Made by a program: the position numbers and the translations under genes
Notes under the pieces: generated by a model
The model's input: the letters and a program-made list of their open reading frames with translations, nothing else
Databases searched by the model: none
Told to the model about the DNA's origin: nothing
Origin: Acinetobacter pecorum
Lineage (GTDB): Bacteria > Pseudomonadota > Gammaproteobacteria > Pseudomonadales > Moraxellaceae
Length of the DNA: 64,000 nt
Reading direction: 5' to 3'
Assembly (NCBI RefSeq): GCF_014837015.1
Contig: NZ_JACSPT010000010.1
Span: 60,653 to 124,652 of the forward strand
Shown: in pieces, positions 8,951 through 17,414 of the stretch
Layout: each line of letters begins with the position of its first letter
How positions within the stretch are numbered: position 1 is the first letter of the stretch

Positions 8951-9726
8951 ATGCAATTGCCGCATTAGGTAGACGCGTTATTGAACGTGTACAGGGGATT
9001 GGGGTCGCGACCCTGATGCTGTTGCAGATTTTATTTTCCATGCCGACATGGCTTGGAGTGAAACTGTTTGTTTATCAGATGTACCGGGTCGGGGTGTTGT
9101 CCCTGCTGATTATTGTGGTGTCTGGCCTGTTTATTGGAGCCGTTCTTGGTTTGCAGATGTTTAGCATCTTGTCGACCTTTGGCAGTGAGTCGATGCTGGG
9201 AACAGCAGTTGCACTGACTTTGCTGCGTGAGCTGGCGCCAGTAGTTGCGGCTTTGCTGTTTGCTGGACGTGCCGGTTCAGCCTTGACCGCAGAAATTGGC
9301 CTGATGAAAGCCACTGAACAACTGTCCAGTATGGAAATGATTGGGGTAGATCCATTAAAGCGTGTAATTTCGCCACGTCTTTGGGCAGGGATTTTCAGCT
9401 TGCCCATGCTTTCGGTTATCTTTGCTGCAGTCGGGATTATGGGCGGTAAGATGGTCGGTGTGGACTTTCTGGGAGCCGACGAAGGCGCGTATTGGAGCGG
9501 CATGGAAAGCAGCGTGCAATTCTACAAAGATGTCTTGAATGGCACCATCATTAAAAGTTTTGTATTTGCATTAATTTGTACCTGGATTGCGGTATACCAA
9601 GGTTATGCTTGTGTCCCGACCTCGGAAGGTATTGCAACTTCTACAACCCGTACAGTCGTATATTCTTCACTGTGCGTTTTAGGCTTTGACTTTGTGTTGA
9701 CTGCGGTCATGTTCGGAGGTGTTTAA
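8947..9726 (+). CDS. mlaE: Phospholipid ABC transporter permease MlaE
   Basis: Permease of the Mla lipid transporter in the inner membrane. The 259-residue protein has five to six hydrophobic segments and the family's conserved central block ([20 protein letters not shown] followed by an EIG..KATEQ stretch). Its ATG overlaps the mlaF stop, and its TAA shares a base with the mlaD ATG, so translation is probably coupled across mlaF, mlaE and mlaD. Confidence 0.96.
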   Translation: MNAIAALGRRVIERVQGIGVATLMLLQILFSMPTWLGVKLFVYQMYRVGVLSLLIIVVSGLFIGAVLGLQMFSILSTFGSESMLGTAVALTLLRELAPVVAALLFAGRAGSALTAEIGLMKATEQLSSMEMIGVDPLKRVISPRLWAGIFSLPMLSVIFAAVGIMGGKMVGVDFLGADEGAYWSGMESSVQFYKDVLNGTIIKSFVFALICTWIAVYQGYACVPTSEGIATSTTRTVVYSSLCVLGFDFVLTAVMFGGV

Positions 9727-10403
9727 TGAAATCACGTACTAGTGAGCTGGCCGTTGGTGTTTTTGTTATTTTGTTTGGTATTGCCTTATTTTTCCTGGCA
9801 ATGCGAGTCAGTGGCCTGGTTGGGAACAATATTTCCGACAGCTATGAAATGACGGCAACTTTTGAAAATGTGAATGGGATCAAGCCACGGGCCAAAGTGG
9901 CATTAAGTGGTGTAAAAGTAGGACAGGTGGACCAGATTACCTTGGATCCTGTCACTCGTCTGGCGACCGTACATATGACGCTGGATGGCTCGTTGACCTC
10001 GTTTAATGCCGAACAGCTAAAGCAGGTTCAGCAAAATGCGCTGGAAGAGTTGCGTTATAGTTCAGACTATACAGCGGCTACTCCGGCACAACAAAAAGAC
10101 ATGGAAAAACAACTCTTAGCTAACATGAAATCCATCACTAATATTGATGAAGATGCTTATATTATGGTAGCAACCAATGGATTGCTGGGTGAAAAATACC
10201 TGAAAATTATTCCAGGTGGAGGTCTGAACTATTTGCAACGCGGTGATCAGATTGCTAATACCCAAGGCACCATGGAAATTGAAGATTTAGTCACGAAGTT
10301 TATTACTGGCGGTGCCGGTAAGTCTTCGGATAGTCAAGAAGCAGCCCCAGAACAGGCGACAGTTTCAGGATCGACCGATGCAGAACCTGCATTCGTTGAA
10401 TAA
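9726..10403 (+). CDS. mlaD: MCE-domain lipid-binding protein MlaD
   Basis: Membrane-anchored MCE protein whose periplasmic hexameric ring sits on MlaE and passes lipid to and from MlaC. It has one N-terminal membrane segment (about residues 9-27) and the MCE fold with a VNGIKPRAKVALSGVKVG segment. At 225 residues it is about 40 longer than E. coli MlaD (183). The extra material is mainly an insertion around residues 90-140, rich in Q, K and E, within the MCE domain; such an insertion is known for Acinetobacter MlaD. The last 30 residues are low-complexity. Confidence 0.95.
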   Translation: MKSRTSELAVGVFVILFGIALFFLAMRVSGLVGNNISDSYEMTATFENVNGIKPRAKVALSGVKVGQVDQITLDPVTRLATVHMTLDGSLTSFNAEQLKQVQQNALEELRYSSDYTAATPAQQKDMEKQLLANMKSITNIDEDAYIMVATNGLLGEKYLKIIPGGGLNYLQRGDQIANTQGTMEIEDLVTKFITGGAGKSSDSQEAAPEQATVSGSTDAEPAFVE

Positions 10404-10421
10404 TAGATTGAGGAGATATCA

Positions 10422-11048
10422 GTGAAGACTTTAGTAAAACAAACGCTTGCAGCAAGCATTCTTTCCACCATGGTTGCTGGTACAGTGTTTGCAGCTCCAA
10501 GCCAAACGCCTCCTGAGTTTATTAAACAAGTGGCGGATAATTTGGTTAAACGTTTACAGGCTGATCATAGCAAATTACAGAGTAATCCAGCCTTGGTCAA
10601 AACCATTGTGCGTCAAAATCTGGATCCATATATTGATTCACAAGCTTTTGTGCGTACAGTCATGGGCACTTATGTGCAACAAAGTACTCCAGCACAGCGT
10701 GCCCAGTTTGAAAAGAATTTCCGTGAAACCCTGATTGAAAACTATGGTTCGGCATTTGCGAAATATAGCAATCAGACTTACAGTATGCGTCCATACAAAG
10801 CCAGCAACAGCAAAAACCCTGTGGTGACCATCGACTTCAATAACAAGGGTGAGAAAATACCGGTAGCGTTCCAGTTGGTGGATAAAGGTTCACAGTGGAA
10901 AATCCGTAACATCAACGTATCTGGTATTGACCTAGGTTTGCAGTTCCGTAACCAGTTTGCTGCGACAGTCAAACGTAATGGCGGTAATATAGATACAGCG
11001 ATTGCCAACTTTAAACCAGATGCAGAAGCCGCAATTGAAAAGAAATAA
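10422..11048 (+). CDS. mlaC: Periplasmic phospholipid carrier MlaC
   Basis: Soluble periplasmic protein that ferries phospholipid between the outer-membrane MlaA complex and inner-membrane MlaFEDB. The 208-residue product begins with a clear signal peptide (basic start, hydrophobic core, probable cleavage after VFA near residue 24). The rest matches the MlaC/Ttg2D fold (QNLDPYIDSQAFVRTVMG and the RNINVSGIDLGLQFRNQF segment). GAGGAGAT lies just before the ATG. It follows mlaD by 18 bases. Confidence 0.95.
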   Translation: MKTLVKQTLAASILSTMVAGTVFAAPSQTPPEFIKQVADNLVKRLQADHSKLQSNPALVKTIVRQNLDPYIDSQAFVRTVMGTYVQQSTPAQRAQFEKNFRETLIENYGSAFAKYSNQTYSMRPYKASNSKNPVVTIDFNNKGEKIPVAFQLVDKGSQWKIRNINVSGIDLGLQFRNQFAATVKRNGGNIDTAIANFKPDAEAAIEKK

Positions 11049-11063
11049 CCAGATAGGTGAGCC

Positions 11064-11354
11064 GTGATTGTATTCAAGGATCAGGAATTGCAGGTGTCAG
11101 GCAACATTGACTATGCCAATGCGCAGGACTATTACCTAGAGGGCCTGCGTGTGATTCAGTCACAGAACAAGTTTCCGCTGGTAGTTAATCTGGCCGGGCT
11201 TGAAAGTGGCAGTACCTTGGCTCTGGCAGTATTGGTGCGCTGGCTGCGTCAGACGCCTCAAGCACAAGGCCTGCAGTTTAAAGCTGTTCCACCGAAGATG
11301 ATGAATATCATTCAGGCCAGCCATCTCCAGGATGATCTAAAAATCATTCAGTAG
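11064..11354 (+). CDS. mlaB: STAS-domain protein MlaB
   Basis: Small cytoplasmic STAS-domain subunit that binds MlaF and is needed for transporter assembly and activity. The 96-residue protein has the STAS pattern: a beta strand-rich start, then LVVNLAGLESGSTLALAVLV around the conserved Ser/Thr site, then a C-terminal helix. RBS GGTGAG precedes the ATG. It is the last gene of the operon; a 15-bp-stem terminator begins four bases after the stop. Confidence 0.93.
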   Translation: MIVFKDQELQVSGNIDYANAQDYYLEGLRVIQSQNKFPLVVNLAGLESGSTLALAVLVRWLRQTPQAQGLQFKAVPPKMMNIIQASHLQDDLKIIQ

Positions 11355-11357
11355 AAG

Positions 11358-11391
11358 TAATAAAAAAGCACCGAAAGGTGCTTTTTTATTA
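11358..11391 (+). terminator. Terminator of the mla operon
   Basis: TAATAAAAAAGCACC, loop GAAA, GGTGCTTTTTTATTA. A perfect 15-bp stem that works in both orientations, ending mlaFEDCB. Confidence 0.95.
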
Positions 11392-11427
11392 CTTTTCAAA
11401 TAGGCATGGATCAGATGAGATGTATTT

Positions 11428-11468
11428 CTTGAGCTTCTCTTTAAAAGTAGTGCTTTAAAGCTCGCTCA
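11428..11468. repeat. Dispersed 41-bp intergenic repeat, copy 1
   Basis: From CTTGAGCTTC to CTCGCTCA. It matches 17267-17307 at 35 of 41 positions, in the same orientation. The right edge reaches into the end of corA and supplies its TGA stop codon. Confidence 0.6.
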
Positions 11469-12479
11469 AATCCATTTCTTCCATCTAAAGTAAATTAATG
11501 GTCCGATCAGAAAGCCGATCAAAATAATACTGACCATAATGAAACTCATGGAGCCTTTAGCAAAGGGCAATACATCGGTATTCATCCCATAAATACTGGC
11601 AATCAGCATCGGTGGCGCAAGCATACTTGGCAGAATAGAGAAGCGGCGAATGGTATCGTTCTGTTCGGTGTTAATGAATCCTGATGTAGTATCGAGCAGG
11701 AAGCGCACTTTCTGGAACAGGAAGGCATCATGCTCCACCAAAGAGCGGACATCTTCACTGAGCTCCCTGATATCTGCATCATAAATATGACTCCCTAAAG
11801 CGCGTGGACGCGCCAAGAAGGTCAAAACACGACGTAAATCGATCAGACAGAGTTGCGCTTTACCCAGCATATCTTCCAGTTGCGCCAGCCGGGTAATCAT
11901 GTCATCCAGATCGAGAATTTGCTCACGATGACGGTTATTCAATACTTCGGTTGAATATTTTTCTAAATCTTTATGGACATCTTCCAGGATGTCGGCCAGT
12001 TCATCCAGCTTGGCTTCGAGCAGACCCAATAAAATCCAGGTCGGATCTTTATAATCGATGTCATAATCATTGCGGCGTGCCCGGGCACGAAAGGCACGAA
12101 AAGCCACCAGCTTTTCACCGCGCAAGGTAAACAGACGATCCTTATGCAGAATAAATGCCACAGTCTGTACCGTGGCCAGCATACTGGACTCATCTTCATT
12201 TTCGTTCTCGACCTGATAGTTTTTATTTTTGGTTAAGAAATATGTGCTGATGTGCAAAATTCCGTCATCATCACGGTAAAATCGGGCACTGGAGGAAATA
12301 TCTTCTAGCGATTTTAAAGTCGGTAAGTTTTGCCCATAGGCATCTAGAATCCATTGCTGCTCTTCTTGTGAAGGTGCAATCAGGTCAAGCCACACTAAAT
12401 CTGGATGTAAGTCGAAATCACCATTAATCGTGATATCTTCTAAACTACCGCGCTCTGTGGCGTAAAAGGCTTCAAGCAT
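11466..12479 (-). CDS. corA: CorA-family magnesium/cobalt transporter
   Basis: Pentameric divalent-cation channel of the inner membrane. The 337-residue protein has a long acidic and alpha-helical cytoplasmic region, then two C-terminal membrane segments separated by a short loop with the signature YGMN (in SIYGMNTDV), and ends RWKKWI. The ATG is preceded by GGGAGAAAAG on its strand. The stop codon TGA lies in a dispersed repeat, so the final residues may differ from relatives. ZntB-type zinc transport cannot be excluded, but the GMN context favours CorA. Confidence 0.88.
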   Translation of the reverse strand: MLEAFYATERGSLEDITINGDFDLHPDLVWLDLIAPSQEEQQWILDAYGQNLPTLKSLEDISSSARFYRDDDGILHISTYFLTKNKNYQVENENEDESSMLATVQTVAFILHKDRLFTLRGEKLVAFRAFRARARRNDYDIDYKDPTWILLGLLEAKLDELADILEDVHKDLEKYSTEVLNNRHREQILDLDDMITRLAQLEDMLGKAQLCLIDLRRVLTFLARPRALGSHIYDADIRELSEDVRSLVEHDAFLFQKVRFLLDTTSGFINTEQNDTIRRFSILPSMLAPPMLIASIYGMNTDVLPFAKGSMSFIMVSIILIGFLIGPLIYFRWKKWI

Positions 12480-12631
12480 GCTGTCTTTTCTCCCTAGCGC
12501 AGTATGTGAATTGGAATGGGTGTATTTTAGACAAGGAATTGAATAAAAACACTGATATTAAGTGGTTATTTTTGGAAAAAACGCGCTGGAAGCGATTACG
12601 TACAATATACCGTCAATTAGAGGATGAAATA

Positions 12632-13222
12632 ATGAATTCTATCGCAATTTTTTGTGGTTCAGCCCTAGGCTCGGATCCTCTTTATGCCCAGATCGCTAAA
12701 AAGGTGGGTCAGACCTTGGCCGCCAGGCATCAGACGCTGGTATATGGGGGCGGTCGTTCTGGCTTGATGGGAATTATCGCTGATAGTGCTTTGGCCGCCG
12801 GTGGCAAGGTGATTGGGGTAATTCCGAGGCAACTGGTGAATCGTGAACTGGCACATCCGCATATTACCAAGTTATTCGTGGTGGAGAATATGCATGAGCG
12901 TAAAACCCGAATGTCAGAACTGGCTCAAGGGTTTATTGCCATTCCGGGTGGTGCGGGAACGCTGGAAGAAATTTTTGAACAGTGGACCTGGGCGCAACTG
13001 GGAATTCATAAAAAGCCTTGTGCTTTTCTAAATGTTGATGGTTTCTACGATGACTTGCTTAAATTTATCTACATGACCACCGAGAAAGGATTTACCAAGG
13101 CACGTTTTAGTGATGCTTTAATTGTCAGCGATGATCTGGAAGAAATTTTACGTCAATTCGAAACTTATCAGCCACCTGAGCCTAAATGGGGTAGGAGCGA
13201 TCAGACCGATCTTGTAAAATAA
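12632..13222 (+). CDS. LOG-family nucleoside 5'-monophosphate phosphoribohydrolase
   Basis: LOG-family enzymes cleave the N-glycosidic bond of nucleotides such as AMP or cytokinin ribotides. The 196-residue protein has the family signature PGGAGTLEE with following W residues, and the earlier GGRSGLMG loop. The frame opens at 12506, but the ATG at 12632 follows AGAGGAT and gives the standard N-terminus MNSIAIFCGS, so I use it. A Nudix hydrolase gene starts 32 bases downstream, so the two may form a nucleotide-clean-up pair. Confidence 0.88.
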   Translation: MNSIAIFCGSALGSDPLYAQIAKKVGQTLAARHQTLVYGGGRSGLMGIIADSALAAGGKVIGVIPRQLVNRELAHPHITKLFVVENMHERKTRMSELAQGFIAIPGGAGTLEEIFEQWTWAQLGIHKKPCAFLNVDGFYDDLLKFIYMTTEKGFTKARFSDALIVSDDLEEILRQFETYQPPEPKWGRSDQTDLVK

Positions 13223-13254
13223 GCTGCCCCCTAGCATAAAGTCATAAACCAGAG

Positions 13255-13656
13255 ATGAAGATAATTACAGTGGCTGCAGCCATTATTTTAAATGAAGCGC
13301 AGCAACTGCTTGTGGTTCGCAAGAAAGGAACGTCCTGCTTTATGCAGGTTGGTGGCAAGCTGGAGCCAAATGAAGCACCAGAAGCAACGATGTTACGTGA
13401 AATTCAGGAAGAAATTGGCGCCCAAGCACACATTCAGCAATTCATTGGACGTTTTGAAACGGCAACAGCCAATGAGCCTGATCATCAACTGGTGAGTTAT
13501 GTCTATTGGGTAAGACTGGATCAGGCACCAAAAATTGAAGCGGAAATTGCTGAAATGAAATGGATAGATCTGGACGAAAAGCAGGTCTTGCTGGCACCCT
13601 TGACCACTGAAATTGTCATTCCATGGGTGAAGTCACAGTTACTTGCTCAGGCGTAA
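13255..13656 (+). CDS. Nudix hydrolase
   Basis: Hydrolyses a nucleoside diphosphate linked to another group; the substrate is not known. The 133-residue protein carries a full Nudix box with the spacing G-x5-E-x7-REIQEEIGA (starting at GGKLEPNE, about residues 38-60), so it should be active. It lies 32 bases after the LOG gene on the same strand and converges with comF, whose stop is four bases beyond its own. Confidence 0.9.
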   Translation: MKIITVAAAIILNEAQQLLVVRKKGTSCFMQVGGKLEPNEAPEATMLREIQEEIGAQAHIQQFIGRFETATANEPDHQLVSYVYWVRLDQAPKIEAEIAEMKWIDLDEKQVLLAPLTTEIVIPWVKSQLLAQA

Positions 13657-13660
13657 ATGT

Positions 13661-14290
13661 TCAGATTCCCGCACCGGCCAGACAGGCCGCATAAATTTTT
13701 TGACAACCCAGTTGTTCAAGTGTTTGGCTGAGTGCCCGGATCGAGCTGCCAGTCGTGACGACATCATCGATAATCAGCACCCGACGATACCGCAGCTTGG
13801 AAATGGTGCTGATCTGGAATTGTGACTGGATATCTTCAATTCGCTCCAGCCGGCTTAGGCCCTTTTGCGAGTGTTGTTTTAGTCGTCGAACAGGTTGCCA
13901 GATGGGTGCATTCAACTGTTTTGCCACATGTTTGGCCAGTACCAGAGATTGATTATAACCGCGCTCGGCCAGACGCTCATTCGAGATCGGCATCGGTACT
14001 ATCGCACTGACTTTAGGCAGGTCTAAACTTAACAGCGCACCTGCCAGTAAATTTTGCAAATGCAGTTTCTGTTCATATTTAAACAGTTGAATCAAACGAT
14101 CCATCGGATAGGCATAGTCGCAGGCAATCTGGAATTGCATTTCCTGCCGTTGAATGGTTTGATGTGCCCAGGGTAATTGTCGCCAGCAATCTTCACAGAC
14201 TGAATGAATGGACTGATAATCGGTCAGGCAGAGCTGACAGGGCTGTAAGCGGGTGAGCCAGGATTTTCCGTGTTGCAGTAATTTAAACAT
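13661..14290 (-). CDS. comF: ComF-family phosphoribosyltransferase-like protein
   Basis: ComF proteins are needed for DNA uptake in natural transformation, a trait common in Acinetobacter. The 209-residue product has an N-terminal four-cysteine cluster (CQLCLTD... CEDCW) and a C-terminal PRPP-binding loop VLIIDDVVTTGSS typical of type I phosphoribosyltransferases. The frame continues far upstream inside recG, but the ATG at 14290 overlaps the end of recG by eight bases and gives a normal-length protein. It is probably translated from the recG transcript. Confidence 0.85.
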   Translation of the reverse strand: MFKLLQHGKSWLTRLQPCQLCLTDYQSIHSVCEDCWRQLPWAHQTIQRQEMQFQIACDYAYPMDRLIQLFKYEQKLHLQNLLAGALLSLDLPKVSAIVPMPISNERLAERGYNQSLVLAKHVAKQLNAPIWQPVRRLKQHSQKGLSRLERIEDIQSQFQISTISKLRYRRVLIIDDVVTTGSSIRALSQTLEQLGCQKIYAACLAGAGI

Positions 14291-16328
14291 AGGCATAGCG
14301 CGGTGCTTCCGGTAGCCAGCGTTGCAATAATGCTTCGGCCTGATCAGGATAATCCTTGAGCATCTGCTGGGCCACATAATGTGCCTGATTGAGCAGGTGA
14401 TCATCACGTTCCAGTTTGGCCACACGGAAATTCATGTCGCCAGTCTGCTTGGTTCCAAGCAGTTCACCTGGGCCACGCAATTCCAGGTCTTTCTCGGCAA
14501 TCATGAAACCATCATTGGTTTCGCGCATGATTCTTAAACGTTCCTGACCATTTTGCGACAGCGGATGTTTATACAGTAGGGCACAGAAGCTGGCTTTGGC
14601 GCCACGACCGACCCGACCACGTAGCTGATGCAGTTGAGATAAGCCCAGACGTTCAGCATTTTCAATCACCATAATGGAGGCATTGGGTACATCGACGCCG
14701 ACTTCTATCACGGTGGTGGCAATCAGGAGCTGTAATTCATTATTTTTAAACTGCTGCATTACCGCCTGTTTTTCATCGGCTTTCATCTTGCCATGTACCA
14801 GTCCGATATTCAGCGCAGGAAAGCGCTCGCGAATTTCAGTGAAAGTGGCTTCTGCGGCTTGGGCATCTAAAGTTTCGGACTGTTCTACCAGTGTACACAC
14901 CCAATATGCCTGCTTGCCTTCACCACAGTTGCTGGCAATCCGTTGCAAGACTTCTTCGCGCCGGTCTAATGGAATGGTCACGGTCTGAATCGGGGTACGG
15001 CCCGGCGGCAGCTCGTCAATCACAGAGGTATCCAGATCACCATAGGCAGACATAGCCAGTGTGCGTGGAATTGGAGTCGCAGTCATCACCAGTTGATGCG
15101 GTGACATACCATCCAGACCTTTATTTCTGAGTGCAAGGCGCTGATCCACACCAAAGCGGTGCTGTTCATCAATAATCACCAGACCCAGGTTGGCAAACTC
15201 GACATTCTCCTGAAACAGGGCATGAGTCCCGATGACCAGATGGGCACTTCCGTCCCGAATCAGCTGTTCTGCTGCTGCGCGCGCTTTACCTTTCTGCTTG
15301 CCGGACAACCAGGCTACATTTAAGCCTAAAGGTTCAAACCAGCGTTTAAAGTTGAGATAATGCTGCTCGGCTAGAATCTCGGTCGGTGCCATTAATGCTA
15401 CTTGCCAGCCTTCTTCCAGGGCATGGCAGGCCGCTATAGCAGCAACCAAAGTTTTGCCGGCACCGACATCGCCTTGCACCAGACGCAACATCGGTTTATT
15501 GGTTCTTAAATCCTGTGCAATTTCTCTGGATACACGTTTTTGCGCACCGGTCATTTCAAAAGCCAGACTGGCCAGTAATCGTTTGGCATAGGTCTGACTT
15601 GGCGCAAATGAAGGCGCTTCGACCTGCTGGATGAAGGCCCGACGTGTCAATAGGCTGATCTGATGCGCTACCAGCTCTTCAAAGATCAGGCGCTGCTGTG
15701 CAGGATGTGAGCCTTGTGCGAGCTGCAGCATATTGGCATTGATTGGCGGGTGATGGATATATTCCAGTGCTTGTTTCAGCGCATAACCATTGCTAAATTT
15801 TGCTGGCAGCAATTCAGGCAGATGATCGCTGTATTGAGCCAAGGCCTGCTGAATATAGTCCCGTATTTTTGGCTGGGTCAGGCCTTCAGTCGCAGGGTAA
15901 ATCGCCGTGAGCTGGGTTTGAGGTAAAGGTGTGTCCTCAGTAATGACTTGCAATTCGGGATGATACATTTCCAGACCGCGCGCACCTACCCGCACTTCAC
16001 CAAAAATTCTTAAACGGTTACCCAGTTTGCAGCGGTCGGTAATGCCTTTATAAATATGATAAAAACGTAAAGTGACTTTGCCAAAATCATCATCTAGCAG
16101 CACAGCCATGGATTTGCGTTTGCCAGGTGGAAAATCCACGCCTTTAACGATACCTTCCAGCAGATAGCTGCGTCCCACGCTCAATTGATTCATGGGGATG
16201 ATCGTGCTACGGTCTTCATAGTCACGTGGTAGATGAAAAAGCAAATCATCAGTATTGAAGATATTTAGTTTTTCGAGTAATGCGGCGGCGGCATTGCCAA
16301 CGCCTTGTAACTGATGGACTGCAGCCAT
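14283..16328 (-). CDS. recG: ATP-dependent DNA helicase RecG
   Basis: Branch-migration helicase that reverses stalled forks and processes recombination and R-loop intermediates. The 681-residue product has the N-terminal wedge/OB domain, then Walker A GDVGAGKTLVA, the Walker B box IIDEQHRFGV, and the helicase C-terminal motifs ending in QLRGRVGRG. Length is usual (about 690). TTGAGGGGAC stands just before the ATG. It is divergent from the epimerase-like gene, with starts only 33 bases apart, and overlaps comF downstream. Confidence 0.95.
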   Translation of the reverse strand: MAAVHQLQGVGNAAAALLEKLNIFNTDDLLFHLPRDYEDRSTIIPMNQLSVGRSYLLEGIVKGVDFPPGKRKSMAVLLDDDFGKVTLRFYHIYKGITDRCKLGNRLRIFGEVRVGARGLEMYHPELQVITEDTPLPQTQLTAIYPATEGLTQPKIRDYIQQALAQYSDHLPELLPAKFSNGYALKQALEYIHHPPINANMLQLAQGSHPAQQRLIFEELVAHQISLLTRRAFIQQVEAPSFAPSQTYAKRLLASLAFEMTGAQKRVSREIAQDLRTNKPMLRLVQGDVGAGKTLVAAIAACHALEEGWQVALMAPTEILAEQHYLNFKRWFEPLGLNVAWLSGKQKGKARAAAEQLIRDGSAHLVIGTHALFQENVEFANLGLVIIDEQHRFGVDQRLALRNKGLDGMSPHQLVMTATPIPRTLAMSAYGDLDTSVIDELPPGRTPIQTVTIPLDRREEVLQRIASNCGEGKQAYWVCTLVEQSETLDAQAAEATFTEIRERFPALNIGLVHGKMKADEKQAVMQQFKNNELQLLIATTVIEVGVDVPNASIMVIENAERLGLSQLHQLRGRVGRGAKASFCALLYKHPLSQNGQERLRIMRETNDGFMIAEKDLELRGPGELLGTKQTGDMNFRVAKLERDDHLLNQAHYVAQQMLKDYPDQAEALLQRWLPEAPRYAYV

Positions 16329-16361
16329 GTCCCCTCAACCAGATTTGTGATTCGGTGCTCA

Positions 16362-17177
16362 ATGCATATTTTATTTATCGGTTATGGTAAAACATCCCGA
16401 CGTGTGGCTAAACAACTATTTGAGCAAGGTCATCAAATTAGCACAATTAGCCAGAGTCCCAAAACAGATTCATTCGCAACTCATCTGATTCAGGATGTGC
16501 ATCAACTGGATTTAACAGCAATTACACCAATTGACTGGGTCTATGTATTACTTAGTCCAAAACAAAGTACGGTTGAAGGTTATCAGCAGACTTATCTGGA
16601 TTCGGTTCAACCTATTGTGGCTGCCTTGAAACAGCATCCGGTGAAACGGATTGTAGTGGTGTCATCGACACGAGTGTGTGGTCAAAATTCCGGTGGAATC
16701 GTAGATGACGAAACCGAAATTCACCCAATTGATGCTCAGGGCAAAATCTTGCAGCAGATGGAGCAGGCTTATTTCGCTGCTTATCCTGAGCAATGTACGA
16801 TCATTCGTCCGAGCGGTATTTACGGTACTTCAGTAATACGCCTGCAAAAAATGGCCGCCTCGATGACGAGTTATCCGAATCTGCACTGGTCCAACCGGAT
16901 TCACATTGAAGATTTATCACGTTTCTTAGCACAGATGATTCACGTGGAACATCCTGAAAAGTCTTATATTGTGACAAACAATGATCCAAAATTATTGCAT
17001 GAAATATTGCAATGGTTCCAACGGCAGATGGGGCTTCCTTTGCTTAAGGTGGAAAGTGAGCAGGTGACAGGTAAGAAACTTTATGCGACCCGAATGCAAA
17101 AAATGGGATTTGAGTTAGAGCATCCAGATTGTTATGAGGATTATTTGGAGTTGATGGGGAAAAATAACCCTTCCTAA
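16362..17177 (+). CDS. NAD-dependent epimerase/dehydratase-like protein
   Basis: An extended short-chain dehydrogenase fold. The 271-residue product starts with a Rossmann loop (FIGYGKTSRRVA), has VVVSSTRVCG in the place of the catalytic Ser region, and IIRPSGIYG. This arrangement resembles the E. coli YeeZ group, whose substrate is unknown. The frame begins at 16314, but the ATG at 16362 starts right at the Rossmann strand and avoids overlap with recG. It is followed directly by a repeat-rich spacer. Confidence 0.75.
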   Translation: MHILFIGYGKTSRRVAKQLFEQGHQISTISQSPKTDSFATHLIQDVHQLDLTAITPIDWVYVLLSPKQSTVEGYQQTYLDSVQPIVAALKQHPVKRIVVVSSTRVCGQNSGGIVDDETEIHPIDAQGKILQQMEQAYFAAYPEQCTIIRPSGIYGTSVIRLQKMAASMTSYPNLHWSNRIHIEDLSRFLAQMIHVEHPEKSYIVTNNDPKLLHEILQWFQRQMGLPLLKVESEQVTGKKLYATRMQKMGFELEHPDCYEDYLELMGKNNPS

Positions 17178-17376
17178 CTTCCCTTTTTAAAGGGAGGAAT
17201 TCCCCTCCTTTTCAAAGGAGGGGTTAGGGGAGGATTTTATCTAAAACCAACTCTCCCTAATCCTCACTTGCGCTTCGTTTTAAAAGCCGTGCTTTAAAAC
17301 TCGCTCAGGAGAGGGAATGCTATATTTAAATAATGGCATTAGCTTCTCAGTTTTCACTTCTTATAAATTCTTAAAT
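17178..17376. repeat. Intergenic repeat cluster
   Basis: Contains nested inverted repeats: CCCTTT/AAAGGG (17181-17194) and CCCCTCCTTT/AAAGGAGGGG (17202-17223), the latter followed by TTAGGGGAGG like the element after hemN. Then comes the second copy (17267-17307) of the 41-bp repeat also found at 11428. The composition differs from nearby genes. Such mosaics look like non-coding mobile or palindromic elements. Confidence 0.6.
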
Positions 17377-17406
17377 AAAAAAGAGAGGCCTTAGCCTCTC
17401 TTTTTT
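17377..17406 (-). terminator. Terminator of plsB
   Basis: AAAAAAGAGAGGC, loop CTTA, GCCTCTCTTTTTT, located just after the plsB stop on the minus strand. A perfect 13-bp stem. Confidence 0.9.
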
Positions 17407-17414
17407 ATTTAATC

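Noticed and set aside
12506..12631. Longer start for the LOG-family protein
   Set aside because: The added 42 residues are unlike the family, while AGAGGAT sits in front of the ATG at 12632.
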